A stretch of DNA of 64,000 bases, from contig CP114126.1 in NCBI GenBank assembly GCA_029959195.1, forward strand, positions 682,001 through 746,000, written 5' to 3'. Shown in pieces: positions 35,729 through 49,065 of this stretch. The position numbers were made by a program, and so were the translations under genes. Source of the stretch: Dictyophora rubrovolvata (taxonomy: Eukaryota; Basidiomycota; Agaricomycetes; Phallales; Phallaceae). Position 1 is the first letter of the stretch. Each line of letters starts with the position of its first letter. The notes beneath the pieces were generated by a model. That model saw only the letters and a list, made by a program, of their open reading frames with translations. It was not told the DNA's origin and did no database searches.

Positions 35729-38328
35729 TCAAGCCGCTTGAAGACGAACCCGAACTGCATTAGCGTGGGCTTCCAATCCTTCACACTCGGCCAATCGAAC
35801 CACGATAGGCCCCAACCTGTCCAAACCCGCTTTGCTAATCTCTTGACTAGTAATATGCTTCTGGAACGATAAAGTATTGACGCCACTGAATTGCCGAGCG
35901 TAACCATTTGTTGGCAAGGTATGGTTAGTACCAGACGCATAATCACCACAGCTATGTGTGAATGCTCAAAATTCGGGTGATGTTACAGTTTAAGTCATAA
36001 GCCTACCTTTCAGGTGAATACGGTCCAACAAATACGCTACCAGCATTTTGTACCAAGTGGACGGTGTCACTGGCGTTTTTGAAATTGAGAATGAGATGCT
36101 CGGGAGCATAGGCATTCGAGAATTCAAACGCTTCTTCCACGGAAGACACTTGAACTATGAGACTTTTTCTAATTGATTCTCGAACGATTTCGACACGAGG
36201 AAGCGCACGCGCTTGCTTCTCTACTTCTTCTTCAATTTGCTTTACTCGATCCCGGGTGGGATTGATGATAACCAGTACAACTTGAGAGTCTACGCCATGT
36301 TCTGCTTGCGATAGTAGATCCGCAGCAACAAATGCCAAATGCGCTGTGTCATCTGCTATGACCTACACAGATGAGAATTGTTGTCTCAAACCAAAAGAGG
36401 CAGATGATACTCACTAAGACCTCAGATGGACCGGCAGGCATGTCGATCGATACCAAAGCATCCGTGTCATTCTGCACTAGCATCTTCGCAGCCGTTACCC
36501 ATTGATTCCCGGGCCCAAAAATTTTATCGACTTTGGGCACGGATTCTGTGCCGTAGGCCAGTGCCGCGATTGCTTGGGCACCACCTGCTTTGAGAACGGC
36601 AGATGCACCAACTAAATGCGCCACGTACATTACTTCTGGGGAAATAGAACCATCTGGACGTGGTGGAGACGCCAAGATAGTTTGTTGGCAACCGGCGACC
36701 TGAGCAGGTACTCCCAGCATAAGAGCAGTGGAAGGTAATACGGCAGTTCCACCGGGAACATACAATCCAACTCGGGCGATAGGCCGGGCAAACCGTGAAC
36801 AAACTACGCCAGGCATAGTCTCAACAACAAGGGCATCGCTGTTTACCTGGGCTTCGTGGAATCGTTTGATGTTGCTGTAAGCTTGGTCAATGGCGTCCCG
36901 TAAATCTTCTTCGAGTGGAGGATGATCTACGTCGAACGGAGGATATAAAACTGTTTCGGAAAGCTGGGCTGTATCATATTTGGCCGCAAAATCGATCAGG
37001 GCTTTATCACCACGCTGGCGAACTTCATCTACGATTGGACGCACTTTGGTCATCATTTCATCGTACTTCAGTACGGGGCGTTTCAAAAGAAGAGCCCTTT
37101 CTTCAGCCGAAACAGACCCATAGTGAACTACGCGCATTCGAAAATCCGCAGTTGTCAATTTTTGAAATGGAGCCGGATTTTCCCACTGGGGTTTAGCATT
37201 TCCTGGACGGCGGGTTACTTTTCTAGCCTTTTTGTCCAGAGACTGCTCTATCTCAGCCAAAGATACTCCATTAGAAACACACTTCGTCATTGCGAAATAA
37301 ATTAGATCTGCGGCTTCGAATGCTATATCTTCTTTATTGTCCGCACGGCAAAGTTCATCAGCTTCCTCCATGATCTTAGAGCGTAGTAGATTGGGATCCT
37401 CGAATAGCCGCTTCGTATATGAACCTTCAGGTGCTGATTCCAGACGGGAGCTAAGTGTTTTTTCCAATGCCGCTAGCCCAGACAATGACCCAAAACATGT
37501 AAATGAACCAAGGTGGCAGAAACCCGAACCGTGTTGGACAACGCTGAATTGTAAGCTATCCGTATCGCAATCAACACTAATATTTACAACGTCTTGAACG
37601 GAGCCAGAGGTCTCTCCTTTACGCCAAAGACCGTGTTTTCGACTCTGGTAAACTCCTTTACCTGTCGTAATAGACTCCGCAATGGATTCTTTGGAGGAAT
37701 ATACCAACCCAAGAGTACGATCTCCTTGAGTTGCTGATGAAACTACTGTGGGATAGAGACCATCTGGTCGATCGGAAACCAACGGCGCCGTAAATGCTTC
37801 AGCTAAGTTAATCTGCTCTGACGAAGAGGCGTCAAGCGTGAGCTGGACGGCGGGTATAACAAGCATGGCATTCCGACGCCTTAGATCGCTAATTAGGCTA
37901 GTTGCGGGGGGTTTGGAGGAATTGAGTGATACTAAAATCTCATCTCCTGCAAAAAAACGAGCAACCGAAGATATCAACTCCAGGTCTACTGTAGCGGCCT
38001 TGAGGAAGACACCAGATACACCTGAACGTATCTTTTGCGATACAGCACTGACGCTGCTAGCATCGAGAATAACGATAAGTCGATCGGCTGGGAAAATCCC
38101 AACAGCTTCCTTGACCAGGTTAAGGGGAATTATCACTTTTTCTATGCCGCTATCCAACCAGGAGGATAATGTGTTTAAAAACACAGTGGGATCGGCCAGA
38201 ACATAGTACTTGGCCGAGTTTTTCAGGTAGGTAGGGGGTTTAGATAAAACGATGGGACCGATACGGCTAGCTGCATCGTGGAGGGGACTCTCGACGTCCT
38301 CTAGGAAGGGTACAATAATCGCAGGCAT
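35729..38328 (-). CDS. HIS4: Trifunctional histidine biosynthesis protein His4
   Basis: One polypeptide of about 830 residues carries three histidine pathway activities. After an N-terminal TIM-barrel-like part (MPAIIVPFLEDVESPL...) come the PRA-cyclohydrolase region (SRKHGLWRKGETSGSVQDVV, VDCDTDSLQFSV, GSGFCHLGSFTCFG), the PRA-pyrophosphohydrolase region (SYTKRLFEDPNLLRSKIMEE, ADLIYFAMTKCVSNGV) and histidinol dehydrogenase (GGTAVLPSTALMLGVPAQVA, GGAQAIAALAYGTESVPK, IFGPGNQWVTAAKML, DMPAGPSEVLVIADDTA, TLPTNGYARQFSGVNTLSF). Three exons only, with canonical introns, much fewer than its neighbours. The fused organisation is typical of fungi. Confidence 0.96.
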
Positions 38329-38430
38329 GGGTAGGAGTCATTGGGAACGATTACGTAAGCATGAGCTCACTGGTAAAAAAAATACTAAAAGGGGATGATG
38401 ATTCGCAGGGGAAAGAACAAAAAGTAAAAC

Positions 38431-38509
38431 AGGTCTTACCCGGATTCGAACCGGGGTTACGAGAACACTCTATCAGAATCTCGGGGGATAACCGCTACCC
38501 CATAAGACC
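38431..38509 (-). tRNA. tRNA-Gln (anticodon CTG) with a 7-nt intron
   Basis: Read on the minus strand, a seven-base acceptor stem GGTCTTA pairs with TAAGACC. The anticodon stem CGAGA/TCTCG and the T arm CCCGG-TTCGAAT-CCGGG are perfect; D-loop GTAGCGGTTAT is normal. The anticodon loop is TTCTGA with CTG at 38474-38476. Between positions 37 and 38 there are seven extra bases (38466-38472, TAGAGTG), the canonical site of nuclear tRNA introns. Without them the tRNA is 72 nt including the discriminator T, like yeast tRNA-Gln. It sits 103 bp upstream of HIS4. Confidence 0.93.
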
Positions 38510-38764
38510 CCATGGTGCGGAACATGATTTTACAGAATAAAAGGAAACCAGAGGAGCAACCGATGTGAGTCTTGGGTTGTCATGACCCTCGGCGAAAGTT
38601 TAACTTCTTCTCACCCAATTGGAACTTTATTTCTCAAATACATTCATGGCTATGAAGCTTCAAAATTCAAACTCGGACCAAAAAAATGCACTCGTTGTTT
38701 TTGTTGCCCTCATAAGAGATAACAACTACCTTACGTCATATCGCAACCCGTTCAAGTTTCCATC

Positions 38765-41700
38765 ATGCGGCCTCGAAAGAAGACAGCGTACACCCAAGAG
38801 CTCATTGACAATCAATTACAACAAATTCACCTTTTGGATACTTCCTCCCCATCTGAAAATCTCGAACAGCTGGGCCCTATAATTAAACAAATACACGCCT
38901 CAAGGCAACAAGACATATACCTTAAGACTCTCCAGGCACTAATTCAGGCTAAAGACCAAGACATCGAGAAGTTATGTTCAGACAATTATCAAGACTTTGT
39001 ATCTTCCGTATCAACATTACTTACCGTCCGATCGTATACCCTTAATCTCCGGGAGAAAATTCTCAGTCTCGACTCTAGCGTGTCAAATGTCGGACAAGCA
39101 CTGGCCGCAAAAAAGGCAGCCCTTCTTAAGTCGAGGCGGACTGCTGCCAATCTCGACGAAGCCATCGATGTTCTTCAATCTTGTTTGAAGATTTTAGATC
39201 TTGTGCATCGTGTCGGAGAGTTAGTAAAGGAGCGCAGATACTGGAGTGCCTTACGCGTACGTTCAACTGACGTGGGGTATACTTGTCTATTTTAATTTCC
39301 TCCTGCCCATCCTTAGTCTTTAGAAGAAATTCAAACACTCCCTCCCTCTTCATTGTCGCAAACTCCCTTCTTCACCTATTTACTATCATCCTTACCGTCT
39401 TTGAGAAATCAAGTCAAGGAAGCAGTCACAGCTTCTACCAATTCATGGCTTTTGGAAATCCGAAATATAAGTGGAGATATAGGTCGTCTGGCTTTGGAAA
39501 CGATGGAGACTCGCATTAAACGGTGGAAGACGCGTCAAGAGAAAGAGCCCCTTCTAAGACTTAGTCAAATAGGTAGCTCAGTTGAGATGGTGACAAATGA
39601 AAAGATAGAATGTGAGCTTTCTTTTTCGAATGGTAGTCAGTATATTAATACCGCTCAGTTGATGTGTTAGATAACGATAAATTGAAAGTCGATTTTAAGC
39701 CGTTATATCAATCCATTCTTATTTATACTGCGCTGGATTCGCTGGAAGAATTACAGCGTTCATATCATGCTGATCGTAAAGTAAGGATCAACATCATACT
39801 TACTCGCTTATATCTTAAACCTCGTTTCCTTAAAGGCTCAATCTACCCTAATTTTACCCACTCCGCTGTCATTATCGTCCTTGTCAACTATAATTCCCGA
39901 AATCATTGGGTTTTTTATCATCGAATCACACGTTCTCAGAACTACGAAAGGGTTCCGGAGTGAACGCGAGGTAGAAGAATTGTGGATCGATATTGTTTCT
40001 CGTGTTGGAGAAGGCATGAACCAGGCCTTGGCGAGCGAAACTGATCCGGATGTTTTTCTCGACGTCAAGGAAAGCTTATCAGCTTTTAGTGCTACTTTAG
40101 AGGTAGAATATTTTAACTCGTATCGTGATGGTACTTTCCCTTACAAAGATGTCCTTAGGGTTATTCCTTTTCTTCTCAACCACTACATTCACTTTTACTA
40201 GTTCTTTTCAAAAGATACGAAGAATTATTAGAAAAACAATACGGAAGAAGGTTTGAAAATGTAAGTGTTAACGGCTACAATGAGATCGCTTGCTAATTTG
40301 TTCGTTTCAAGATCATATCTAAGGATGATTACATTTCTATGAGGGTAGAAACAGATAACGAGAGGGATATGGTATTGGATACAATCTGGATAGGTGAACA
40401 AAGAGCTACAGAGCTCCGAAGGTATATTTTTAACGCTGTACTCCTGTATAAGTTTTCTGACTTGAATTGTAGGTCTAGCACGCCCCAGAACCTCCCTTGG
40501 TCGCAAACATTCTATCTATGTTCACAAGATGTCAGCAGGCGACCTCTCGATATACTTGAGCTCTATATACTAACTTCCATCTTTAGCTCCAAACCTTTGT
40601 TCGGAAATATTACCAATTCGTTGACGGCGTATCACAGTATCAAAGAGATATAGATGAGCTTCTAGGAAAGGTACGGCAAGAAGTACACCGAGGTTGAATG
40701 CTCTTTTAATCAGAAAAGCCAGGCGGTTGATCGACTATTGATTAATAATATCAGTGATGCCATCGGGGATAGACTTTCGAGCGTTTCTGGTCTCTCCCAA
40801 ATCGCACAAGTTGTTTCAAATTTGGAATATTTTGAATTATGCTCTTCGGAGTTAGAGCACCACGTTACGAGTATGAGGTGAGAGTATGAACCTATCAATC
40901 AACCCAGCCGTTTCTGAATTCCAGAATTCTAGATCGTCACATCGTGGCAGAAATATTCATCTCACTGCTGGAACTCAGTTTTCCAAGACATTGACTCGTG
41001 CTATCAGTCGTATCAACTCAATTATTTCTTCTAAGTTGAATGACTTTTTTGAGTTGGCTGATTATGAGTGGACAACCTCGACTCGAGAAGACACGCCTAG
41101 CATGTACCTCTATGAACTAGTGAACTGGCTGACAACAGTTGTCGACGGACTAAATGTGAAGAATGCGTATAAAGACGAGGTTTACAAGGGTGCAGTTGCA
41201 CATGTAGCTGAATCTCTCTTAGTGAGCGTGCTTCATGTCGCACGTTTCTGATAGGTTTGTTCTAATGAGAATTTTAGGAATTTCTTACAGGGCGAAGCAT
41301 CCCAGCGATTAACGAAAACGCCTTAGCCAATCTGTTAGTAGATGTTGGCTTCATTGAAAAGGAGCTTCAAAACAGCGATCACAAGCAACTGGGGTCAGCA
41401 TTCAATGAGCTAAAAGCGGTGAGATTTAGTCACTACCCCTCCCTAACCGTCGTGTTTATACGGATCTTTGGAATTCAGCTATGCTCTCTTCCACTTCAGG
41501 ATGCAGTGCAACGGTTCTTGGTGCCAAATGTTCGACAAGCATCATATTCCTTAGTGAAACCTAAGAAGCTAGCGACGTTGCTGGAGAAGATGGCTAGAGC
41601 GGGATTGAGCAGTCGTGATTCTGCTCAGCGAGAACGTGGCTCAAGGAGACAAAGAGAATCCGAAGCCGTTGGAAGATTATTTCCCGGCGAAAGTAAATAA
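38765..41700 (+). CDS. SEC15: Exocyst complex subunit Sec15
   Basis: Sec15 is the exocyst subunit that binds Rab Sec4 on secretory vesicles and helps tether them to the plasma membrane. The first exon starts MRPRKKTAYTQELIDNQLQQ and runs through heptad-rich helices (SNVGQALAAKKAALLKSRRT) to DLVHRVGELVKERRYWSALR; the next begins SLEEIQTLPPSSLSQTPFF. Further exons give KVDFKPLYQSILIYTALDS, SESLLVSVL, ADYEWTTSTREDTPSMYLYE and VRQASYSLVKPKKLATLLEK. The tail RRQRESEAVGRLFPGESK is the family ending. About 15 exons, all joinable with GT-AG introns. It begins 255 bp past the tRNA gene and converges on ARF1 (134 bp between stops). Confidence 0.92.
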
Positions 41701-41834
41701 TAACACGACTGGTCCAGGAGGAATAAATACTTTTTTGCGTGTTAGTTCCAACCATAAGGGAAGAAAACGTCAAAAATATAAGGAAAAAGAAAGAGGGGGA
41801 GTATAGCAAGGTATTATTAAGGCTGATGATCTAA

Positions 41835-42676
<842 letters not shown>

Positions 42677-43224
42677 GTTTTCTAGTTGTAAAAGGCTGAT
42701 GCTGAAGATGAAGCTAAGCCTAGAGTTTTTGAGTCAAAGAAAGACAAGCGCCAATCAAGGAGGTGGTCACTATCTGAGAGGCGCCTACGTGTCACACCGA
42801 AAACCAGTGAATTTTCTACTGACATGTACAGCTTTATTACAACGTGGACTTTCCATGTCCTTATGGTAGATGAACTGAAAAAAAGGCTACTTGAAGAAAG
42901 TAGTAGCGTTTCGGACAAAAAAAAAAGATCATCAGTCTGTTATGTGGCATGTATTGCTGTCACATCGTCTTTGTATGAGTCAATTGTCTGCAATATATGG
43001 CTTGTTTCCAACCAAATATACCGTTATACAAGTCGAAGAGTTCAATATTCTTGAGAGAAGTATAGTAATTCGAATTAGATGTGCGCGGTCGGTGCATCTC
43101 GAGGCAGTGACCAGTTGAGTCACCGTGACATCGGTCCGAAATCCCTGCTGGTACTTCGATTATTTATTGACGGACCAAAGCTCTGCAACAAATTCATACC
43201 ACTTACTGGTCCTCACCGGTACTA
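42677..43224. promoter_or_regulatory. divergent intergenic region ARF1 / FEX
   Basis: This gap of 548 bp separates the start codons of ARF1 and the fluoride exporter and presumably holds both promoters. Several short open frames exist but none has splice partners, a motif or codon use that persuades me. I see no repeat or RNA gene. Confidence 0.5.
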
Positions 43225-44583
43225 ATGGACAGCTCTGACTCTGCCCAGACAATTGAGGATGTCGAAGAAGGATCCCAACCCGGCCAAAGTGTCTCCCAGA
43301 CTTCAGTACGCAGACGGTTTTCCAAACAACATGACGCACTCCAGGAGAAACAGGAGTTCGACACCGACAATTTAAATACAGAAATAGAGGCCTTCGAAGA
43401 AAGTCCCAATCCACCACCCGTCGTAGAAACAGGCGTTGACGGCCTTACAATAATACCCACACCACCTCCTGCCCCCGCTCCGAAATACCACACTTTTTCT
43501 ATACACATTCTATCACTCCTTATGGCGTTTTCTGTTCTGGGAACTTTGGCTCGTCTAGGTCTTCATGCCCTGGCTAGCTATCCTGGTCAGAGTATATTCC
43601 CGCTGGCATGGGTCCAGGCAGTCGGATGTTTGGTGATGGGCTTCACTTTAGGAATTCGTGAGCCTTTGACTAAATTGTCCGTTTGTTGGATGCAATCATC
43701 GTATCATATATTTCTAACCTCTGACATTATAGTTATGGCCCATTGTTTACCGGTATCACCACAGGTGAGAGCGGGGTTAAGCTCCTGTCGTGAACTAGCA
43801 GAAAACTCGTGAAACAGGGTTTTGTGGATCGCTGACCACGTTCTCGAGCTGGCAAGAAGATGTGTTTGCCGCATGGTCAAATGAAGGAGGTCTACCCAAA
43901 TTATGGATTTACGATGTGAGCTGGGTTCTCTTCGTCATAAGTGAAGAGGAAGTCATCCGTTATTAATCCAGTTTATGGACGGTTTAACCAGACTGTTGTT
44001 CACACTTGCAGTATCCCTGTCTTCCTTCGACCTGGGTTTACACCTGGGCAAGCATTTATCTCCCAGATTACCTGTCTTGCCTTCTCCGTCTACACCGCTG
44101 AGATGGATCATTACATGCGTTTCAATCGCGGTATACGTGCTCACAATTCCATTCTTTGTTCGTCTCAATCACGCCTGGCGCCCATTAGCCACTGCTGCCA
44201 TAATGTTTTCCTTTCCTGGCACACTCACGCGATACATTCTTTCTACTCAACTCAATCCTAGAATAAACGTTTTCCCCATAGGAACATTCCTCGCCAACCA
44301 ATTTGCAACAGTAATACTCGGAATATGTCATATCCTACAACGAACGCCGTCTTTTCCGAATGCCGTTTCATGTTCCATTTTACAAGGTATCATTGATGGC
44401 TTCTGTGGCTGTTTGAGTACAGTCAGCAGCTTCGTTTCCGAAGTTCGTTTATTAAGAAGTCGCAATTCGTGGATTTATATCGCAGCTTCTGTGTTGTGCG
44501 GGCAGTTTCTCCTTTCCGTGTCTCTTGGTCCCGCATGGTGGTCTGGACGGATTCACGAAAATGTATTATGTTCATTTACATAG
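43225..44583 (+). CDS. FEX1: Fluoride export protein (FEX, fused two-repeat CrcB family)
   Basis: FEX exports toxic fluoride across the plasma membrane. Four exons encode about 395 residues. The first 95 are acidic and proline-rich and predicted cytosolic. Then come two CrcB-like repeats, each with the family signature: TGFCGSLTTFSSWQEDV in the first half and DGFCGCLSTVSSFVSEV in the second, separated by further membrane segments (GLTRLLFTLAVSLSSFDLG, WIITCVSIAVYVLTIPFF). Other family marks are LGTLARLGLHAL, WVQAVGCLVMGF, LGTLTRY-like PGTLTRYILSTQLN and GTFLANQFATVILG. Eukaryotic FEX has fused antiparallel repeats, as here. The stop codon lies 34 bp from that of TspO on the other strand. Confidence 0.92.
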
Positions 44584-44617
44584 ACAAGTCAACTCAAGAT
44601 TGGTTCGGCAGATTACT

Positions 44618-45495
44618 CTACGCTTCCTTTTTCGATGGGGATTTCTTTGACTCCTGGACTTGTGATGGAACAGCGGCGCGCCGGTTGTTTAGCCACCATA
44701 TGCCACCACTCAGATAAGTTGTATATAGAACCCAGGCGCAGTAGGGGGCCAGAAGATATGTCGTCTTTTAATAGAACATTTAGTCAATGTATCGAAAGGA
44801 TATTCTGACTTATGTATATTACCTTATGGTTGGTCGCTTTATCCCATATGTTCTAATGAGCATGTTTTAACAGCGTCAAATCAGGAAAACAGACTTGGTA
44901 TAACTCACCGTCATGGAGAACACTGCTCCAGTTAACAAAATGTTGCACACGAGTGCTGTAAAGATCTTTCAAAGAGAGATGTAGGTTTTTGGGACATAAA
45001 TCAAGGATCAACAGTGATCATCTATTCACCTTCTTCTTCCTGAAGAACAATGGGGTCCACGCCAGATTGAGACCCAATTGGAGCCAGTACAGCAAAAAAC
45101 CCTGATAGAGTTTGGATCTAAATACGCAGTCTTTCAATCAACGGTCTTACTTGGAAAAGCTGGACTTCTGCCTACTTTTTAGAAGGAGATATCGTCGATT
45201 CATGCATTTTCGCCACTGAATGTGCTGCCCAGCCCATGCATGCGTAAAGGCCCATCCATACTATGGGAAACACTTCACCCGGAGGGAGTCCGAGAGGTTT
45301 GTTCAAAGCCTGAAGTGAAGTTTGGTTGAGCTCATAAAGAAGGACCTAATCTCTTCTTACTTTGTACCAGTCGGAAGACACATCCTGCCTTCCAGACATT
45401 CCAGATAAATTACCCAAAATGATGGGAATGCATACAGATACAATCTTCTCCCGACAAATTGCAATTAGTGGATTGGCGTCACCGGCGAATGTCAT
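44618..45495 (-). CDS. TspO/MBR family translocator protein (benzodiazepine-receptor type)
   Basis: TspO proteins are five-helix membrane proteins that bind porphyrins and sterols. Assembled from six or more exons, about 198 residues: MTFAGDANPLIAICREKI, VCIPIILGNLSG, DWYKALNKPLGLPPGEVFPI, VWMGLYACMGWAAH, YQGFLLYWLQLGLNLAWTPL, IFTALVCNILLTGAVFSMT, TTYLLAPYCAWVLYTTYLSG and GIWWLNNRR, then a Lys/Ser-rich tail ending SPSKKEA. The family signatures WYxxLxKPxxxPPxxVFxxVW and YWxQLxLNxxWTPLFF are both clear. No single exon gives a long open frame, so the gene is easily overlooked. Its 3' end nearly touches FEX; its start is 165 bp from the TMA17-like gene. Confidence 0.88.
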
Positions 45496-45660
45496 TCTGA
45501 GTCGATTTCTTAACTGTTCGAAATAAAACCCTTGAAATATCCAGCAATCCTGCCTCCTTAGTTTTGGTCGTTTTTTATATTCTTATGCACATACCTCCTT
45601 AATGACGTAGTATAGAATTTACTTCCGCCGAATTTTAGTCGCGACCACTTCAAGTTGCTT

Positions 45661-46253
45661 ATGGAATACAAATGGCGGTACAAACAACCTTTTACATTAG
45701 AACAGGCCAGATCATTTGATTTACCTGTTATAACAGCTGGTAAGTAATACTGAACACTACCAAACTGGGTTTGAGAATTGCCTAAATAACGTATGATTTT
45801 ATGTAAATAGAGATCCAGAGGCTTCAGACGTCATTGCAATACTTGCGTAGTACTCAAAAACAATTGGATGAAGAAATACAAAGAGAGCCTTCCCCTACTC
45901 TTGCTGAAGCATTTCAGGAGAATGAGGTCGTGATGTACGTTGATCTGTGGATAATTGACGCATAGGGTGCTGATGACATTAGAGGCTCCCAAGAAGAACG
46001 AATTTCGATTCTTCGACTCGCCCTTGATCATAAAGGCGCAATTGCTCGAGATAATCCTCATTATGACTTGCTATCAAATACAACGCCGCAAGCATCGGCG
46101 TCTGACAATATCCACTCTGTTGCCGGAGATGTCACCGTCACCGTGGCTGGCGAAACGCAACGGCCTAATACCGATTCCGCGTCCATGGATGAGCCACCGC
46201 GACCTGATAGCACAAATGGCGTTCATGACAATAACGAAGGAGTCTATCTATAA
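45661..46253 (+). CDS. small acidic protein, TMA17-like (proteasome assembly chaperone candidate)
   Basis: Three exons encode about 165 residues: MEYKWRYKQPFTLEQARSFD, then IQRLQTSLQYLRSTQKQLDE with LAEAFQENEVVIGSQEERIS and ILRLALDHKGAIARDNPHYD, and a disordered Ser/Thr/Asp-rich tail ending NNEGVYL. The second intron uses acceptor GACATTAG|A, which restores VVIGSQEERISILRLAL; reading from the earlier acceptor shifts frame. The coiled-coil core with a trailing SQEERI.IL..AL block resembles Tma17/Adc17, which helps pair Rpt6 with Rpt3 in proteasome base assembly, but similarity is short, so the function is tentative. Confidence 0.6.
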
Positions 46254-46370
46254 TTCAAAAATTACATATAGTTACATGTATTTGGTATGTTTGTCTTATG
46301 TAAATGGGTAATATTGCATAGGTCGATGATCAAGAAATCGATCTAAAATAAAATTGAAATGAACATAAAA

Positions 46371-48845
46371 TCATGCCACCGCTAGCTTTCGCTTCGCATT
46401 CTCATAAACTACATAACTTATAGAAACACTGGGAACAACCTGGCGAAAGTTGAGTTACAGACGGTTATATACAACCCAAAACGAAACAACATACTTTTGC
46501 CAGCGTAGGGAATAAACCACGATAAAAACCGCGTACACCATCCGTCGACATAGTTTTCGATACTACATCCCATACACCGGTATATTGTTGTGGATGTCCG
46601 GGACTACCGGACGCTTGCAATCTTGTTCGAACAAGATTTAGGGGATAAACGCTCGTTGCGCCAATGCTTCCTGAAATACTTCCAAACGCAAGTATAGCCA
46701 TAACACCCGGTTCTTCTTTTCCTGTCGATCGAAGATACGCCAATTTCAAAGCTTCAAATGTGGACATATCAATAGCGGAATACGGAAATACGCCTACGCC
46801 AAACTTTTAGCCATCACTTGCTTTCCGAAACATTGTTACCTACCGACAATGCCAATCTAGGGAATGAAAACATAAGTTCGATATTATCGACACCTTGGAA
46901 ACGAAATTACTTACCTGAAGTCCTCTATAAAATGCACGAAACCCTTTTAATTTCCACAGTCGACGTGCAGACGATGCGATTGTTCGTGTTTCACTGCTTG
47001 TAGAACTCATCATCTAGAAAAGAATTTGAATATACGCGTCCACCATCACCATCACCATTAGAATATGCACCTGGGTTTTCAAAGTTTCGATGGGGTATAT
47101 GACTAGAAATCTTCATTTCACACCAAAAATGACGCAAGTCCTGGCCATTTAACTCACATAGTTGACTGGTAATTCCACCGATGCCACCAGATATGAAACG
47201 AGATGCTCCGCTGATATTCCGCTGGTCGTCAACATGATCCCAATGCTGAGCAAACAACTTTTTCTAGATATAAAGGATTTATATCTCGACAAGAAAAATT
47301 ATTTGGGAGGAGTAGAATGGACTGACGGTTTGCTCATATGTCATGAATTTCATTGCAGACTCCTGAAAATAGACATGGAAAGGACGGAATACGAACGAAG
47401 CGATCAATTACCAACCGGGAATATCTTGACCAGATTTAACCCGTTGCCTAATTCCATTAATATACGTATTTATTTCACAATCGCGAGATAACTTGCCAAC
47501 CCAGAACGCCCTGATACCGCCTTCAATATATAACTTAGATATCGCATCGGTCAAGACTCTTAGGCCGTGCACTGGAGCTGGGGCACTAGGAGAAACCTGC
47601 AAAACTGGCTGTCGAGTAATCAAGAAAATTTTTAAACGGTCGAAAGGCGCAGTAGCGGTTCTTGATACTAAAGACTATGAATTGGACGCTGCGTGAAGAT
47701 AACTACACACTTACCTGCACCTGCTATACCTCCTGCGAGAAGATAACGTGAAGTTTGTCCAGTAAGCCAAGATTGATCGGCCTCGTCTATTTCTAAATTA
47801 TTGTGATATGTAAAATTACTTTCTTCTTCTTCGCTATCTCTCTTGTTGTCTTCTGAATGAGAACGCGGGGGATGCTTCTTGTTATCCGGTGGTCGATCTT
47901 CTGCGCTTAGGGTAACATCACCTGAATTTGCAGTTGATTAAAGCCAATAAGCCAATGACAAAGTTAGAACTAGCCTTCCATGTTGATCCTGGCAGAACCT
48001 CTTCCATCGTCACCAAGAAACTTCCGAACTTCGTAATATCTGGAATAAACATTGATTGGAATAACGTTGATGGTGTTGAGATAACAGTAAGCTTGCCTAA
48101 ATATTTCTTCGGGAGAGGCAGGCCTGGCTAATAATAATAGAAAATCGCGGAATTCTGGGAAACTAATGGCATGGGAATGTGGAGAGGATGTCAAAAAGGT
48201 CATAAATTCGGTTAAGGTTGATGTATTCAGGGTGATATCTTAGAAGAACGACGGCTTAGTTTTAATGAATCTTCATTTTAACAGAGCTCCCTACCCGCTT
48301 TCTTCAGTGCGAGAGCCAACTCGGTAGCGTCAAGATGTCCATTATTATCGAGGTCAAGTTCATCATGAAAGATACTCCACAATTCTATCTCACTGCATTA
48401 ATAAAGGTCCGGAAAAAAATGTAAACAGATACGAACCTGCTTCTTTTTTATCAGCGTACTCAACAAAATCCTGCCATGCAACCTGAGAGGAGACGTCTTT
48501 GGAACGACAGCTTTTCCTCAACTCATTCTCGTACATTGCCCATAAACGTCGAGCTCGCTCATCGTTCAGGGATGTCTGATTCGACCACAGATTCTCGTCG
48601 TGTTCAACATTCTTATGGTGAGTTGGGAGTCGGTTCCACAAAGCTCTCAATCGAGCTTCACGATTCTGTTCGCCTTCTAGTTGACGAGCTTCACTGAGCG
48701 TGGAAGGGAGAGGCTGCCAAGAAGGTGGATCCGAACGCAATGGTGGAATGGGAGGTTTCTCTTGAGCACCAGAGAAAGAGGCATCGAAAATGGCCCGCCG
48801 TGACGGTGGTCCTTTGCTACCTCTCTCAGGTGTGTGCGCAGACAT
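46371..48845 (-). CDS. SAL1: Calcium-binding mitochondrial carrier (SCaMC/Sal1 type)
   Basis: Members exchange Mg-ATP for phosphate across the inner mitochondrial membrane under Ca2+ control. The N-terminal 150 residues are charged; an EF-hand follows (FHDELDLDNNGHLDATELAL). After a linker, RYLLAGGIAGAVSRTATAPF begins the carrier domain. Three signature motifs are seen: PFDRLK, YPIETLKTQ and YPLNLVRTRLQ. Also visible are IRAFWVGNGLNLVKIFPESA, ISGASRFISGGIGGITSQL and YTGVWDVVSKTMSTDGVRGF. The end is SISYVVYENAKRKLAVA. Two introns must start with GC: 48040-48096 (IFR/YYEVRK junction) and 47448-47496 (WVG/NGLN junction). Intron near 47040-47075 carries ATGGTG repeats. Only one EF-hand is clear to me. 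Confidence 0.88.
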
Positions 48846-49065
48846 GCCAAGTATGACGATATTAACCCGCTAGGGCGCTAGGTTAAGTCTGGCGTTCGGG
48901 GCGTCTGTCAACGAGAAGTACCACAAGACGAGAATCCTACGGAAGGTTGAAAAACGGTATTGTAGGTGTGGAGGGCTGTATTACGCTCGACATAACATTC
49001 AACATGACTAAGCAGCGTATCATCATGCCAGATAGGAATACACATGAATTATTTAATTAAAGTAT
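48846..49065. other. intergenic, carrier promoter and STT4 3' end
   Basis: This stretch of 220 bp between two minus-strand genes is AT-rich near 49030-49075, as expected for the STT4 3' UTR. I see no coding or RNA feature. Confidence 0.4.
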
